Below are positions 1 to 9,411 of a stretch of DNA of 64,000 nt, piece after piece (position 1 is the stretch's first letter; each line of letters starts with the position of its first letter). This DNA is from Blastococcus sp. CPCC 205250 (GTDB lineage Bacteria; Actinomycetota; Actinomycetes; Mycobacteriales; Geodermatophilaceae): the NCBI RefSeq assembly GCF_019799925.1, contig NZ_JABGCG010000008.1, forward strand, positions 1 to 64,000. Direction: 5' to 3'. The notes below the pieces were generated by a model. It did no database searches. It saw nothing but the letters and a program-made list of their open reading frames with translations, and had not been told where the DNA came from. A program made the translations under genes and the position numbers.

Positions 1-189
1 GAGGAGGCCTTCAAGGCCCCGATCCGCGAGCAGTACGAGAGCCAGGGCCACCCGTACCACGCCACCGCCCGCCTCTGGGACGACGGCGTCATCGACCCCG
101 CCCAGACCCGCACCGTGCTCGGACTGGCCCTGTCGGCTGCCGCGAAGGCACCCCTCGAGGACGTCGGCTACGGCGTCTTCCGGATGTGA
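1..189 (+). CDS. accD1: Acyl-CoA carboxylase carboxyltransferase (beta) subunit, C-terminal end only
   Basis: The window opens inside this gene; the last 62 codons remain, ending at TGA 187-189. The tail closes with GYGVFRM, which I associate with methylcrotonyl-CoA carboxylase beta chains. The subunit would move CO2 from carboxybiotin to an acyl-CoA in the cytoplasm, probably 3-methylcrotonyl-CoA in leucine breakdown. The next gene is its biotin carboxylase partner and starts 8 bases after this stop, followed by an acyl-CoA dehydrogenase. This is the accD1-accA1-fadE19 order known from M. tuberculosis. The methylcrotonyl assignment is inference from order and the C-terminal motif; a propionyl- or geranyl-CoA enzyme cannot be excluded from this fragment. 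Confidence 0.8.
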   Translation, partial: EEAFKAPIREQYESQGHPYHATARLWDDGVIDPAQTRTVLGLALSAAAKAPLEDVGYGVFRM

Positions 190-197
190 GGACGTCC

Positions 198-2210
198 ATG
201 TTCGACACCGTGCTCGTCGCCAACCGGGGCGAGATCGCCGTCCGGGTCATCCGCACGCTGCGGGCGATGGGCATCCGCTCGGTCGCCGTCCACTCCGATG
301 CCGACGCCGGCGCCCTGCACACCCGGGTCGCCGACGTCGCCGTCCGCCTGGGCCCCGCGCCCGCCGCGGACAGCTACCTGTCGGTGGAGCGCGTGGTCGA
401 CGCGGCGCGGCGCACCGGCGCCCAGGCGGTCCACCCCGGCTACGGCTTCCTCTCCGAGAACGTGGCCTTCGCCCGGGCGTGCGAGGAGGCGGGCCTGGTC
501 TTCGTCGGTCCGCCGGTCGCGGCGATCGAGGCGATGGGCGACAAGATCCGGGCCAAGCAGACCGTCGTGGCCGCCGGCGTGCCGGTGGTCCCGGGGCGGA
601 CCGAGCCCGGCATGGACGACGCCACCGTGGCCGCCGCCGCGATCGAGGCCGGCTTCCCGGTCCTGCTCAAGCCCAGCGCCGGCGGCGGGGGCAAGGGCAT
701 GCGGGTGGTGCGGTCCGCGGCCGAGCTGACCGAGGCCATCGCCGCCGCCCGCCGGGAGGCCCGCGGCTCCTTCGGCGACGACACCCTGCTCGTCGAGCGC
801 TACATCGGCGCCGCCCGGCACATCGAGGTGCAGGTCCTCGGCGACACCCACGGCACCGTCGTCCACCTGGGCGAGCGCGAGTGCAGCCTGCAGCGCCGGC
901 ACCAGAAGGTGATCGAGGAGGCGCCGTCCCCGCTGCTGGACGACGCCATGCGCGCCCGCATGGGCACCGCCGCGGTCGAGGCGGCCCGCGCGGTCGGCTA
1001 CACCGGGGCCGGCACCGTCGAGTTCATCGTCGACGCGCAGGCACCGGACTCGTTCTTCTTCCTCGAGATGAACACCCGCCTCCAGGTCGAGCACCCCGTC
1101 ACCGAGGCCGTCACCGGGCTGGACCTGGTGGAGCTGCAGCTGCGGGTGGCCGCCGGCGAGCCCCTGCCGTTCGGGCAGGACGACGTCCGCCTCGACGGGC
1201 ACGCCCTCGAGGCCCGCGTGTACGCCGAGGACCCGGCGCGCGGGTTCCTCCCGCAGAGCGGCAGGGTCCTCGGCCTGCGCGAGCCGGCCGGTCCCGGCGT
1301 CCGGGTGGACAGCTCGCTGGCCCCCGGGTCCGTCGTCGGCACCGACTACGACCCGATGCTCGCGAAGGTCGTCGCGTGGGGCCCCGACCGGGACACCGCC
1401 CGCACCCGGCTGGTCGCGGCGCTGGGCGGCACCCAGGTGCTCGGCGTGCCCACCAACACCGCCTTCCTGCGCGCCCTGCTCACCGATCCCGACGTGGCCG
1501 CCGGCCGGCTCGACACCGGCCTGATCGAGCGGCGGGGCGAGGAGCTGACCCGAGCCGGCGAGCTCCCGCCCGACGTCCTGGCCGCCGCGGCGCTCGCGCT
1601 GCTGGCCGAGGACGAGCCCGCCGGCGCCGTCGTCGACCCCTGGGAGGTCCCCGACGGCTGGCGGCTCGGCGAGCCGGCCTGGACGCTGCGCCGGCTGCAG
1701 GCCGCCGGCGGTGGACCCGTCGAGGTCCGGGTGCGCGGGCGGGCGGCCGACGCGCAGGTGCGCGTGGGCGACGGCGACCCCGTCCCCACCTCCGCGCGCC
1801 GGGACGGCGACGAGCTGACCGTGACCCACGACGGGACGACGACCCGGTACCTGCTCGCGCACGACGGCGGCACCGTCTGGCTGGCCGGGGGCGGGCGGAC
1901 CGTGGCCCTGCGCGAGCACGAGCGGCTGCACGCCGCGGCGGAGGGCACGAGCGCCGGCGGGGTGGTGACCGCGCCGATGCCGGGCACGGTGACCGTCGTC
2001 CGCGCGGCGGTCGGCGACCGGGTGGAGGTCGGCGCCCCGCTGCTGGTCGTCGAGGCGATGAAGATGGAGCACGTGCTGACCGCCCCGGTCGCCGGGACGG
2101 TCACCGAGCTCGCCGTGACCGCCGCCCAACAGGTGCGGCTGGACGAGCGGGTGGCCGTGGTGACGCCGGAGACCCCGGCTCCCGCCCCGGCGCCCGGCGA
2201 GGGGGAGTGA
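198..2210 (+). CDS. accA1: Biotin-dependent acyl-CoA carboxylase alpha subunit (biotin carboxylase + biotin carrier)
   Basis: 670 residues. It begins MFDTVLVANRGEIAVRVIRT, the standard biotin carboxylase N-terminus, followed by the ATP-grasp domain with glycine loop GGGGKGM, the motif EMNTRLQVEHPVTE, and a C-terminal biotinyl domain with EAMKMEH (biotinylated lysine at about residue 622). The subunit carboxylates its own biotin with ATP and bicarbonate and hands CO2 to the beta subunit encoded just upstream. I chose ATG 198 because GAGGA at 188-192 lies five bases before it; a GTG at 186 overlaps the upstream stop and is the alternative. Context (accD1 before, acyl-CoA dehydrogenase after) suggests the leucine-degrading methylcrotonyl-CoA carboxylase. 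The enzyme needs biotin, which fits the biotin transporter genes near 32-33.5 kb. Confidence 0.93.
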   Translation: MFDTVLVANRGEIAVRVIRTLRAMGIRSVAVHSDADAGALHTRVADVAVRLGPAPAADSYLSVERVVDAARRTGAQAVHPGYGFLSENVAFARACEEAGLVFVGPPVAAIEAMGDKIRAKQTVVAAGVPVVPGRTEPGMDDATVAAAAIEAGFPVLLKPSAGGGGKGMRVVRSAAELTEAIAAARREARGSFGDDTLLVERYIGAARHIEVQVLGDTHGTVVHLGERECSLQRRHQKVIEEAPSPLLDDAMRARMGTAAVEAARAVGYTGAGTVEFIVDAQAPDSFFFLEMNTRLQVEHPVTEAVTGLDLVELQLRVAAGEPLPFGQDDVRLDGHALEARVYAEDPARGFLPQSGRVLGLREPAGPGVRVDSSLAPGSVVGTDYDPMLAKVVAWGPDRDTARTRLVAALGGTQVLGVPTNTAFLRALLTDPDVAAGRLDTGLIERRGEELTRAGELPPDVLAAAALALLAEDEPAGAVVDPWEVPDGWRLGEPAWTLRRLQAAGGGPVEVRVRGRAADAQVRVGDGDPVPTSARRDGDELTVTHDGTTTRYLLAHDGGTVWLAGGGRTVALREHERLHAAAEGTSAGGVVTAPMPGTVTVVRAAVGDRVEVGAPLLVVEAMKMEHVLTAPVAGTVTELAVTAAQQVRLDERVAVVTPETPAPAPAPGEGE

Positions 2211-2215
2211 GACCG

Positions 2216-3370
<1,155 letters not shown>

Positions 3371-3372
3371 GT

Positions 3373-3405
3373 GCCGGAGGGTGACCGTCGCCGTCACCCT
3401 CCGGC
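3373..3405 (+). terminator. Hairpin terminator after the acc/acyl-CoA dehydrogenase operon
   Basis: Perfect 13-base inverted repeat (3373-3385 with 3393-3405, stem GCCGGAGGGTGAC) around a seven-base loop, starting two bases after the stop codon at 3370. There is no T-run, which is usual for very GC-rich actinobacteria. Confidence 0.75.
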
Positions 3406-3576
3406 CCCGCGATACCGGACGGTCACGTCCGACGGCTGTGGCGGCCGGGGACGGCGGGGCATCCGCGCTGCTCGTCGCGGCGTGTCGGGCTGGCCGCGGG
3501 GCGACGGCGTCCTGCGGGCGGCCAGGCTCCGCCCCGGTCTCCGCCGACGGTCGGCGGACCGTGGAGGAGTTCCCCG

Positions 3577-5304
3577 ATGCCGTCGTCGACGAGCACCGCA
3601 CCGCACGTCCCGCACCGGCTGCGCCGCAGGCTGTCCCACGGCTCGGCCCTGGGCATGGGCCTGCTCGTCGCCTCCGGAGCCGCGGCTCCCGCAGCACTGG
3701 CCGCCGACGAGGACCCGGCCACCGGGGACGCCACCCTCCAGGAACGCCCCGACCCAGGCCAGGTCGACGTCGGCGCGGCCCTGGACGAGTGGGACCCGGC
3801 GGAGCTCACGGGCGAGGACCTGACCGCCGACTTCGGCACCGGCAAGATCTTCGGGGGCACCGCTCTGACCGTCAGCATCGACCCCGTGGGCCGCGTGCCC
3901 GCCGACCTCGACCTCGGCGGCGCGGTGATCGCCTTCCGGGACGTCGCCGACGACGACGGCGACGACCTCGCGGCCTGGTGCGTGACCGACGCCGACGGCA
4001 CCTGCGGGGTCGCCCACGGAGGGTCCGAGGGGTCGGGGGACGGCACGTCCCTGGTGAGCCTCCCCGACGGCCGGTACGCCATCGAGCAGGTCGCCGGCGC
4101 CGAGGGCCTGGCACCGGCGGCGGGGGTGCTCGACACCTTCGACCTCGGCTGCGCCGCGGAGTCCGAGTCGCCGGACCTCAGCTGCATGTTCGGGCGGGAC
4201 CACGAGATCGCGAACGACTCGCTGTTCTCCACCGGCGTGACCACCACGGTCGTCGACGGGGTGTCCGGAGCGCCGGTGGCCGGCGCCGGCTACCGCCTGT
4301 CCGGCCCGGACCACCGGCACCGGGCCGGCGGGACCCCCGACGACTGCCAGGGCGACCAGCCCGGCGGCGAGCAGGACCCGGAGCTGCCCCCGCTGCTCCT
4401 GCTGCTGGGCGTGGACCCGGCGACGCCGGCCGGGACGGGCTCCGCGGACACCGCCGCGGAGTCGCCCGACGCTGCTCCCGTCGCGGACCCGGCCGCTGCG
4501 CTCCCGGCCGCCGCGGACCCCGCGGCCGAGGACGCGCGGGCGGTGGAGCCCGGCGGGACCGACCCGGAGCCGCGCGGGCCCGCCGTCGCCGAGGGCGTGG
4601 ACCCGACCGTCGCCACGAGCGACGCCTCCGGCCGCCTGTCGCACACCGGGTGCCTCCTCCCCGGCACCTGGACCCTCGAGCCGGTCACCACGCCCCGCGG
4701 GCACCAGCCGGCGGGCGGCACGCTCCAGCTCCCGGCCCGCGACGCCGGGACCGGTGCCTACACCCCGGTCGCGGCGCTGACGGTCGAGCTGCAGCCGGCC
4801 GCGGACCCCTCCGGTCCGCAGACCCCGCCGACCACCCCGCCGGTCCCGGCGCCCCCCGCCCAGCCCAGCGGCCCGCCCGTCCCGCCCGCGACCTCCACGG
4901 GTTCCGTGGCCACGGCACCGTCCGCGGGCACCGGCGGCACGGGCACCGGCGGCACGGGCACCGGCACCGCGGGGACGGGCAGCGGCACCGGCACCGGCAC
5001 GGGCGGCGGGCGACCGGCGGCCGGCGCGGCGGCCGTCCCGTCCGCGGCGTCCGGTCCCGCGTCTGCCTCGTCCGCCGCGGCGCCGACCGCGGCCCCGGTC
5101 CCGACGACCCGGAGCACGCAACCGGTCCAGGCGCGCCCGTCGTCGGCGGCGGCGGCGACCGTGCAGCCGACGCCCGCGCTGCAGACGCAGAGCAGCAGCA
5201 ACGTCATGCAGATCGGGCTGGTGGCCTTCGGGATCGTCCTCGCCGGCGCGGTCTTCTTCCTGGTCCTGCTGCTCCGTCGCCGGGCCCGCGAGCAGCGTGG
5301 CTGA
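3577..5304 (+). CDS. Secreted, membrane-anchored protein with prealbumin (SpaA)-like segment
   Basis: 575 residues. A basic start, a hydrophobic stretch (about 24-42) and an AxA-type site before ADEDP give a signal peptide. Residues about 95-165 resemble a SpaA/prealbumin-like repeat: GTALTVSIDP, then CVTDADGTC, then LPDGRYAIEQV, and a second similar piece (VSGAPVAGAGYRL) is interrupted by an Ala/Pro/Asp-rich insert. From about 400 to 535 the chain is Pro-, Thr-, Gly- and Ala-rich, including a Gly-Thr run encoded at about 4921-5010. One membrane segment (about 543-566) and a short RRRAREQRG tail anchor it outside the membrane. No LPXTG motif is visible, so sortase attachment is unlikely. GGAGGAG at 3563-3569 supports ATG 3577. 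No function assigned; adhesion or surface display is a guess. Confidence 0.75.
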   Translation: MPSSTSTAPHVPHRLRRRLSHGSALGMGLLVASGAAAPAALAADEDPATGDATLQERPDPGQVDVGAALDEWDPAELTGEDLTADFGTGKIFGGTALTVSIDPVGRVPADLDLGGAVIAFRDVADDDGDDLAAWCVTDADGTCGVAHGGSEGSGDGTSLVSLPDGRYAIEQVAGAEGLAPAAGVLDTFDLGCAAESESPDLSCMFGRDHEIANDSLFSTGVTTTVVDGVSGAPVAGAGYRLSGPDHRHRAGGTPDDCQGDQPGGEQDPELPPLLLLLGVDPATPAGTGSADTAAESPDAAPVADPAAALPAAADPAAEDARAVEPGGTDPEPRGPAVAEGVDPTVATSDASGRLSHTGCLLPGTWTLEPVTTPRGHQPAGGTLQLPARDAGTGAYTPVAALTVELQPAADPSGPQTPPTTPPVPAPPAQPSGPPVPPATSTGSVATAPSAGTGGTGTGGTGTGTAGTGSGTGTGTGGGRPAAGAAAVPSAASGPASASSAAAPTAAPVPTTRSTQPVQARPSSAAAATVQPTPALQTQSSSNVMQIGLVAFGIVLAGAVFFLVLLLRRRAREQRG

Positions 5305-5929
5305 CGTCCCGCTCCAGGGCTGGTGGGCCCGGCTCCCCGTCGAGGAGGAGCCGGGCTCGCCGGCGCGCCGCTGGTGGTACGCGGTGCTCGGCGAGGCGTT
5401 CCCCGCCGGCAGCGTCGTCGACCACCCGCCCGGCGGCCGGCCGGGCGGCTGGGTGCTCGCCGTCCGGACCGACGCCTCCGGCGACCAGGTGCACGCCGTC
5501 GAGGCGGCGCTGCCCGGTGTCCCGCTGCTCTGGTACGTCGAGCTGGCCGAGCCCGACGCCGCCCCGCCCGCGCGCACGCTCGTGGCCTTCTCCGACGACC
5601 GCTTCCCCGAGGGCACGGTGCTGACGCCGGCCCAGGCGCAGGTCGCGGGGGTGGCGAGCGACCAGCAGGCCGCCGCCCTGCGCTGGTGGCCGGACACCGG
5701 GCTGACCCACCAGGTCTACGTCACCCCGCGGCACCGCCGGCGCGGACTGGGGCTCAAGATCGCCATGGCGGCGTACGGCGTCCAGGCCGTCCGTGGCCTC
5801 CCGCGGCTGCACGGCGACGGCCGGCGCACCGACGACGGCGAGGCGTGGGCCGGCGCCCTGCCGCCGTGGGCCGCCTGGCGGGTGGCACCGCGCAGCCACG
5901 CCCTGCCGTCGATGACGCCGTCCGCCTGA
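5297..5929 (+). CDS. GNAT-like hypothetical protein
   Basis: 210 residues starting at GTG 5297, overlapping the stop of the upstream surface-protein gene by eight bases, so the two are probably cotranscribed. I do not recognise a named family. The C-terminal third contains QVYVTPRHRRRGLGLKI, which looks like the acetyl-CoA pyrophosphate loop (R/Q-x-x-G-x-G/A) of a GNAT N-acetyltransferase, but the other GNAT motifs are not obvious. The N-terminal half is rich in tryptophan and proline (GWWARLP, RRWWYAVLG). Acetyltransfer is a suggestion only. It ends 18 bases from the convergent oxidoreductase gene without a clear hairpin between them. Confidence 0.65.
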   Translation: MADVPLQGWWARLPVEEEPGSPARRWWYAVLGEAFPAGSVVDHPPGGRPGGWVLAVRTDASGDQVHAVEAALPGVPLLWYVELAEPDAAPPARTLVAFSDDRFPEGTVLTPAQAQVAGVASDQQAAALRWWPDTGLTHQVYVTPRHRRRGLGLKIAMAAYGVQAVRGLPRLHGDGRRTDDGEAWAGALPPWAAWRVAPRSHALPSMTPSA

Positions 5930-5947
5930 CCCCGGTGGTCGCGCCGC

Positions 5948-6964
5948 TCAGGCGGTGACGTCGATGAGCACCTTGCCGACCGCGCCGTCCTCGACCGCGC
6001 GGTGCGCCTCCGCCGTCCGCTCCAGGGGGAAGACGTGCAGCGGCAGGCCGGCGTCCTCCCCGACCCGGACCGCGCCGTCGAGCACCGCCGCGGTCACGTC
6101 CTCCACGCCGAGCGCCTTGGCCCGCTGCGGCTCGGTGTAGACGAGCACGAAGTTCCAGCGGGCGTTGGGCCCCATCTGCGCCCGGACCGGGATGGTGACC
6201 TCGGCGCCGCCGTCGTCGGCATACATCGCCACCGATCCGTGCATGCCGATGACCTGCGCGTCGACGGCCGCGTTCCGGGCGGCGGAGACCTCGACGATCG
6301 TGTCCACGCCCCGGGGCGCGACCCTGCGCACCTCGGCGACCACGTCCTGCTGCCGGTAGTCCACGACGTGCGAGGCCCCGGCCGCCGCGGCCAGCTGCGC
6401 CTTGCGCGGGCTGCTCACGGTCGCGATCACCGTGGCGTCGGCCCAGCGGGCCAGCTGGATCGCCGCGTTGCCCACCGCGCCGGCGCCGCCCTGCACGAGC
6501 ACGGTGCGCCCGGTCAGTGCGCCGGGGTCCAGCCGCTCGGGCACCGACTCGCCGAGGGTCAGGCAGCGGTGGGCGGTGAGGAACGGGATGCCGAGGGCCG
6601 CGCCGAGCTCGGCGGACGCCTCCGGGCCCAGCAGGACCGCCTGCCGCGCCGGGACGACGGTGTACTCCGCCGCCGTCCCGTGCGGGCGCTGCCAGGCCGC
6701 CTCCCACACCCACACCCGCTGGCCGACCACCGCGGGGTCGACGCCCTGGCCGACCGCCTCGACGGTGCCGGCCCCGTCCTGCCCGGGCACCTGGAGGCCG
6801 CCGGCGGGCGGGGTGCCCTGGCGGGCCTTCCAGTCGGTGGGGTTGACGCCGGCGACCGCGAGGCGGACGAGGACCTCGCCGGGCCCCGGGTCGGGGGTGG
6901 GGGAGTCGGTGGTCAGCCGCAGGACCTCGGGTCGGCCGTTCTCGGTGTAGGTGATGGCTCGCAC
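5948..6964 (-). CDS. NADPH:quinone reductase-like zinc-independent alcohol dehydrogenase (MDR family)
   Basis: 338 residues, the usual size for the quinone oxidoreductase branch of medium-chain dehydrogenases. It begins MRAITYTENGRPEVLRL, has VNPTDWKARQG in the GroES-like domain, and VLVQGGAGAVGNAAIQLARW in the Rossmann domain, a typical NADPH-binding AxxGxxG region. No structural zinc cysteine cluster is present, which agrees with the quinone-reductase type. It would reduce quinones or alpha,beta-unsaturated carbonyls using NADPH in the cytoplasm. It is monocistronic as far as can be seen, convergent with the GNAT-like gene and divergent from the GGDEF-EAL gene. The physiological substrate cannot be read from the sequence. 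Confidence 0.88.
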   Translation of the reverse strand: MRAITYTENGRPEVLRLTTDSPTPDPGPGEVLVRLAVAGVNPTDWKARQGTPPAGGLQVPGQDGAGTVEAVGQGVDPAVVGQRVWVWEAAWQRPHGTAAEYTVVPARQAVLLGPEASAELGAALGIPFLTAHRCLTLGESVPERLDPGALTGRTVLVQGGAGAVGNAAIQLARWADATVIATVSSPRKAQLAAAAGASHVVDYRQQDVVAEVRRVAPRGVDTIVEVSAARNAAVDAQVIGMHGSVAMYADDGGAEVTIPVRAQMGPNARWNFVLVYTEPQRAKALGVEDVTAAVLDGAVRVGEDAGLPLHVFPLERTAEAHRAVEDGAVGKVLIDVTA

Positions 6965-7060
6965 CCCCGCGCCCTACCCGGTGCGGACCGGGTCACCCCC
7001 AAGGGTGACGCGGGCGACCTCGCCCCTGAGGACCGGCGCCGGGAGGCCGATGCATCCCCC

Positions 7061-8911
7061 GTGAGCCTCACACTGCCCGGTCGCCTCGCCGCGGTCCTCC
7101 CCGAGGGACGCGTGCTGCCCGACGACGTCTGGCGCCGCCGGCACCGCATCGTGCTGTCGGTGTCCGCGGCGCAGGCCCTGGGCCTGGGGATCCTGGCCCT
7201 GGCCCTGGGGGAGGGCACGCTCGCCGCGACGCTGGAGGCGGCCGCGGTCGCCTACCCGCTCGCGTTCGCGCTGCTGCCCGGCGCCGGCCGCACGCTGCGT
7301 GCCGCGGCCGCCACCCTGAGCCTGCTGACCGCGTCGGTGCTGCTGGTCTACCTCATGGAGGGCCAGACGGAGGCGCACTTCCACTTCTTCGTCGTCATCG
7401 GGCTGGTCTCGCTCTACCAGGACTGGGTGCCCTTCGGCATCGCGCTGCTGGTCGTCATCGCCCACCACGGCGTGCTGGGCACGCTGGTGCCGCACTCGGT
7501 CTTCGGGCACGGGGCGGCCCACGACGCCCCGTGGACCTGGGCCGGCATCCACGCCGGCTTCGTGCTGGCCGCCAGCCTGGCCCACCTCGCGGCGTGGCGG
7601 CTCAACGAGCAGCAGGGGCTGCGCGACCCGCTGACCGGGCTGGCCAACCGCACCCTGCTCATGGAGACCACCGACCGGCTGCTCACCCGCAGCTCCGCCG
7701 AGGTCAGCATGCTGTTCCTGGACCTCGACGACTTCAAGGACGTCAACGACTCGCGCGGTCACGCGGCCGGCGACCAGCTGCTCACCGGCATCGCCCGGCG
7801 GCTGTCCGGCTGCCTCCGGCCCGGCGACCAGGTCGCGCGCATCGGCGGTGACGAGTTCGCCGTCGTCGTGGCCGGCGGTCCCGAGGTGGCCACCGCCGTG
7901 GGGCAGCGCATGCTCGTCGCGCTGGCGGACCCGATGGTCATCGACGGCCGCCCGCTGATGCCGCACGTGAGCATCGGCGCCGCCGGCACCACCACCGCCC
8001 CCGAGCGGGACGCCGGGGTCCTCCTGCGCAACGCCGACCTCGCCATGTACATGGCCAAGGCGCTGGGCAAGAACCGGCTGGTCCACTACGCCGACGGGAT
8101 GGCGCAGGCGGCCGAGGAGAAGGCTCGCCTGCTGGAGGACCTCGCGGGCGCCGTCGCCGGCGAGCAGCTGCGGGTCCACTACCAGCCCACGATCGTCCTG
8201 ACCGACGGCAGCACCACCGGCTACGAGGCGCTGCTGCGCTGGCAGCACCCCGAGCGCGGGCTGGTCCCGCCCGTGGAGTTCATCCCGCTGGCCGAGGAGG
8301 GCGGCCTGATCGTCGAGATCGGCCGCTGGGTGCTCGAGCACGCCGCGCGCCAGGCCGTCGTCTGGTCGGCCGAGGCGGGCCGGCCGATCGGCATGGCCGT
8401 CAACCTCTCCCCGAAGCAGCTGGCCGACGACGACGTCGTCGCCACGGTCTCGCAGGTGCTCGAGGAGACCGGGCTGCCGGCCTGCCAGCTGACGCTGGAG
8501 GTGACCGAGGGCGTCCTCGTCCGCGACGTCGACCTGGTGGCCGACCAGCTACAGGCGCTGCGCCGCCTCGGTGTCCGGATCGCCATCGACGACTTCGGCA
8601 CCGGCTACTCGAGCCTCTCCTACCTGCGCCGGCTGCCGGCCGACATCATCAAGATCGACCGCAGCTTCGTGCAGGACCTGGACTCCGGCGGCAGCTCGAC
8701 CACGCTGGTCGCCTCGATCATCGAGCTGGCCCGCAGCCTCCGGCTGGAGGTCGTCGCCGAGGGCGTCGAGACGGCGGAGCAGCGCGCCGTCCTGGGCGAG
8801 CTCGCCTGCTCCCACGCGCAGGGCTTCCTGTTCGGCCGGCCGCAGCCGGCTCCCGAGCACTCCGTCGAGTCCGCGCCGGCCCTGGCGCCGGCGCCGCTCG
8901 TCTCCCACTGA
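7061..8911 (+). CDS. Membrane GGDEF-EAL protein (cyclic-di-GMP turnover)
   Basis: 616 residues from GTG 7061. Residues about 25-180 form several membrane helices and contain HFHFFVVIGLVSLYQDW, a hydrophobic sensor module I recall from chemotaxis and GGDEF proteins. The diguanylate cyclase domain follows (DPLTGLANR, then an intact RIGGDEFAVV), then an EAL phosphodiesterase domain (YEALLRWQHP, DDFGTGYSSL, KIDRSFV, AEGVET, FLFGRPQP) with expected metal ligands visible. Both activities may be possible; which dominates cannot be told. It would act at the inner face of the membrane and respond to an unknown signal. The start is uncertain: GGGAGG at 7041-7046 is 14 bases upstream, but longer in-frame extensions run into the divergent oxidoreductase gene. 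Confidence 0.9.
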   Translation: MSLTLPGRLAAVLPEGRVLPDDVWRRRHRIVLSVSAAQALGLGILALALGEGTLAATLEAAAVAYPLAFALLPGAGRTLRAAAATLSLLTASVLLVYLMEGQTEAHFHFFVVIGLVSLYQDWVPFGIALLVVIAHHGVLGTLVPHSVFGHGAAHDAPWTWAGIHAGFVLAASLAHLAAWRLNEQQGLRDPLTGLANRTLLMETTDRLLTRSSAEVSMLFLDLDDFKDVNDSRGHAAGDQLLTGIARRLSGCLRPGDQVARIGGDEFAVVVAGGPEVATAVGQRMLVALADPMVIDGRPLMPHVSIGAAGTTTAPERDAGVLLRNADLAMYMAKALGKNRLVHYADGMAQAAEEKARLLEDLAGAVAGEQLRVHYQPTIVLTDGSTTGYEALLRWQHPERGLVPPVEFIPLAEEGGLIVEIGRWVLEHAARQAVVWSAEAGRPIGMAVNLSPKQLADDDVVATVSQVLEETGLPACQLTLEVTEGVLVRDVDLVADQLQALRRLGVRIAIDDFGTGYSSLSYLRRLPADIIKIDRSFVQDLDSGGSSTTLVASIIELARSLRLEVVAEGVETAEQRAVLGELACSHAQGFLFGRPQPAPEHSVESAPALAPAPLVSH

Positions 8912-8943
8912 GCTCCACCCACCCGACCCCTCCGGAGGACCCC

Positions 8944-9318
8944 GTGACCACCACCTCGCCCCTGCCCCCGCACGCCGCGGACCCGCACGCCGCGGGCCCG
9001 TACGCCGCGGACCCGCTCGCCGCGGGCCCGTACGCCGCGCCCGCCGGCTGGGCGCCGGTGCCCGTGCCCGCCCCCACGCCGGCCGCCGTCCAGCAGGGCC
9101 TGGTCCCGGTGCGGACGTCCCGCGTGGACCCGGCCGCGGTCTGGACGGTCGTCGTCGCCGTCCTGGTGGCCGTGATCGCGCTCGCCGTCGGCCTGGCCGT
9201 CACCTCGTCCGACGGGTCCGCCGACGGGCAGGACGCCGTCGACTCGGTCTTCGACGGTGGCGGCTACGGCTACGTGGACTACTACGACGACTCCGACTGC
9301 TACGACGCCTTCTGCTGA
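8944..9318 (+). CDS. Small single-pass membrane protein with pentapeptide repeats
   Basis: 124 residues, GTG start preceded by CCGGAGGAC. The cytoplasmic N-terminus carries five near-identical pentapeptides (HAADP, HAAGP, YAADP, LAAGP, YAAP). They are followed by a proline-rich stretch, one membrane helix (about 62-84, AVWTVVVAVLVAVIALAVGL) and a short acidic, tyrosine-rich outer tail (GGGYGYVDYYDDSDCYDAFC) with two cysteines. No family recognised. It lies 32 bases after the GGDEF-EAL gene and may be cotranscribed with it. A long inverted repeat at 9348-9404 follows its stop and probably ends the transcript. Confidence 0.72.
   Translation: MTTTSPLPPHAADPHAAGPYAADPLAAGPYAAPAGWAPVPVPAPTPAAVQQGLVPVRTSRVDPAAVWTVVVAVLVAVIALAVGLAVTSSDGSADGQDAVDSVFDGGGYGYVDYYDDSDCYDAFC
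8971..9039 (+). repeat. 15-base tandem repeats encoding A-A-D/G-P pentapeptides
   Basis: About four and a half copies of a 15-base unit (CACGCCGCGGACCCG and close variants). The units keep the reading frame of the small membrane protein, so copy-number change would alter only linker length. Confidence 0.75.
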
Positions 9319-9347
9319 GCCGGGCTGCTGACCCGCAGCCACCCGCG

Positions 9348-9404
9348 CGAGACCTGCGGTCTCGTGGCCATCAGGACCCGATGGCCATGAGATCGCAGGT
9401 CTCG
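9348..9404 (+). terminator. Long 25-bp hairpin between convergent genes
   Basis: Left arm 9348-9372 and right arm 9380-9404 pair over all 25 positions with a seven-base loop. The two imperfect positions would be G-U pairs in plus-strand RNA but A-C mismatches in minus-strand RNA, so the hairpin favours the plus-strand transcript. It ends eight bases before the fbiC stop and probably serves both genes. The unusual length suggests a dispersed repeat family rather than a simple terminator. Confidence 0.75.
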
Positions 9405-9411
9405 TCGTCGT

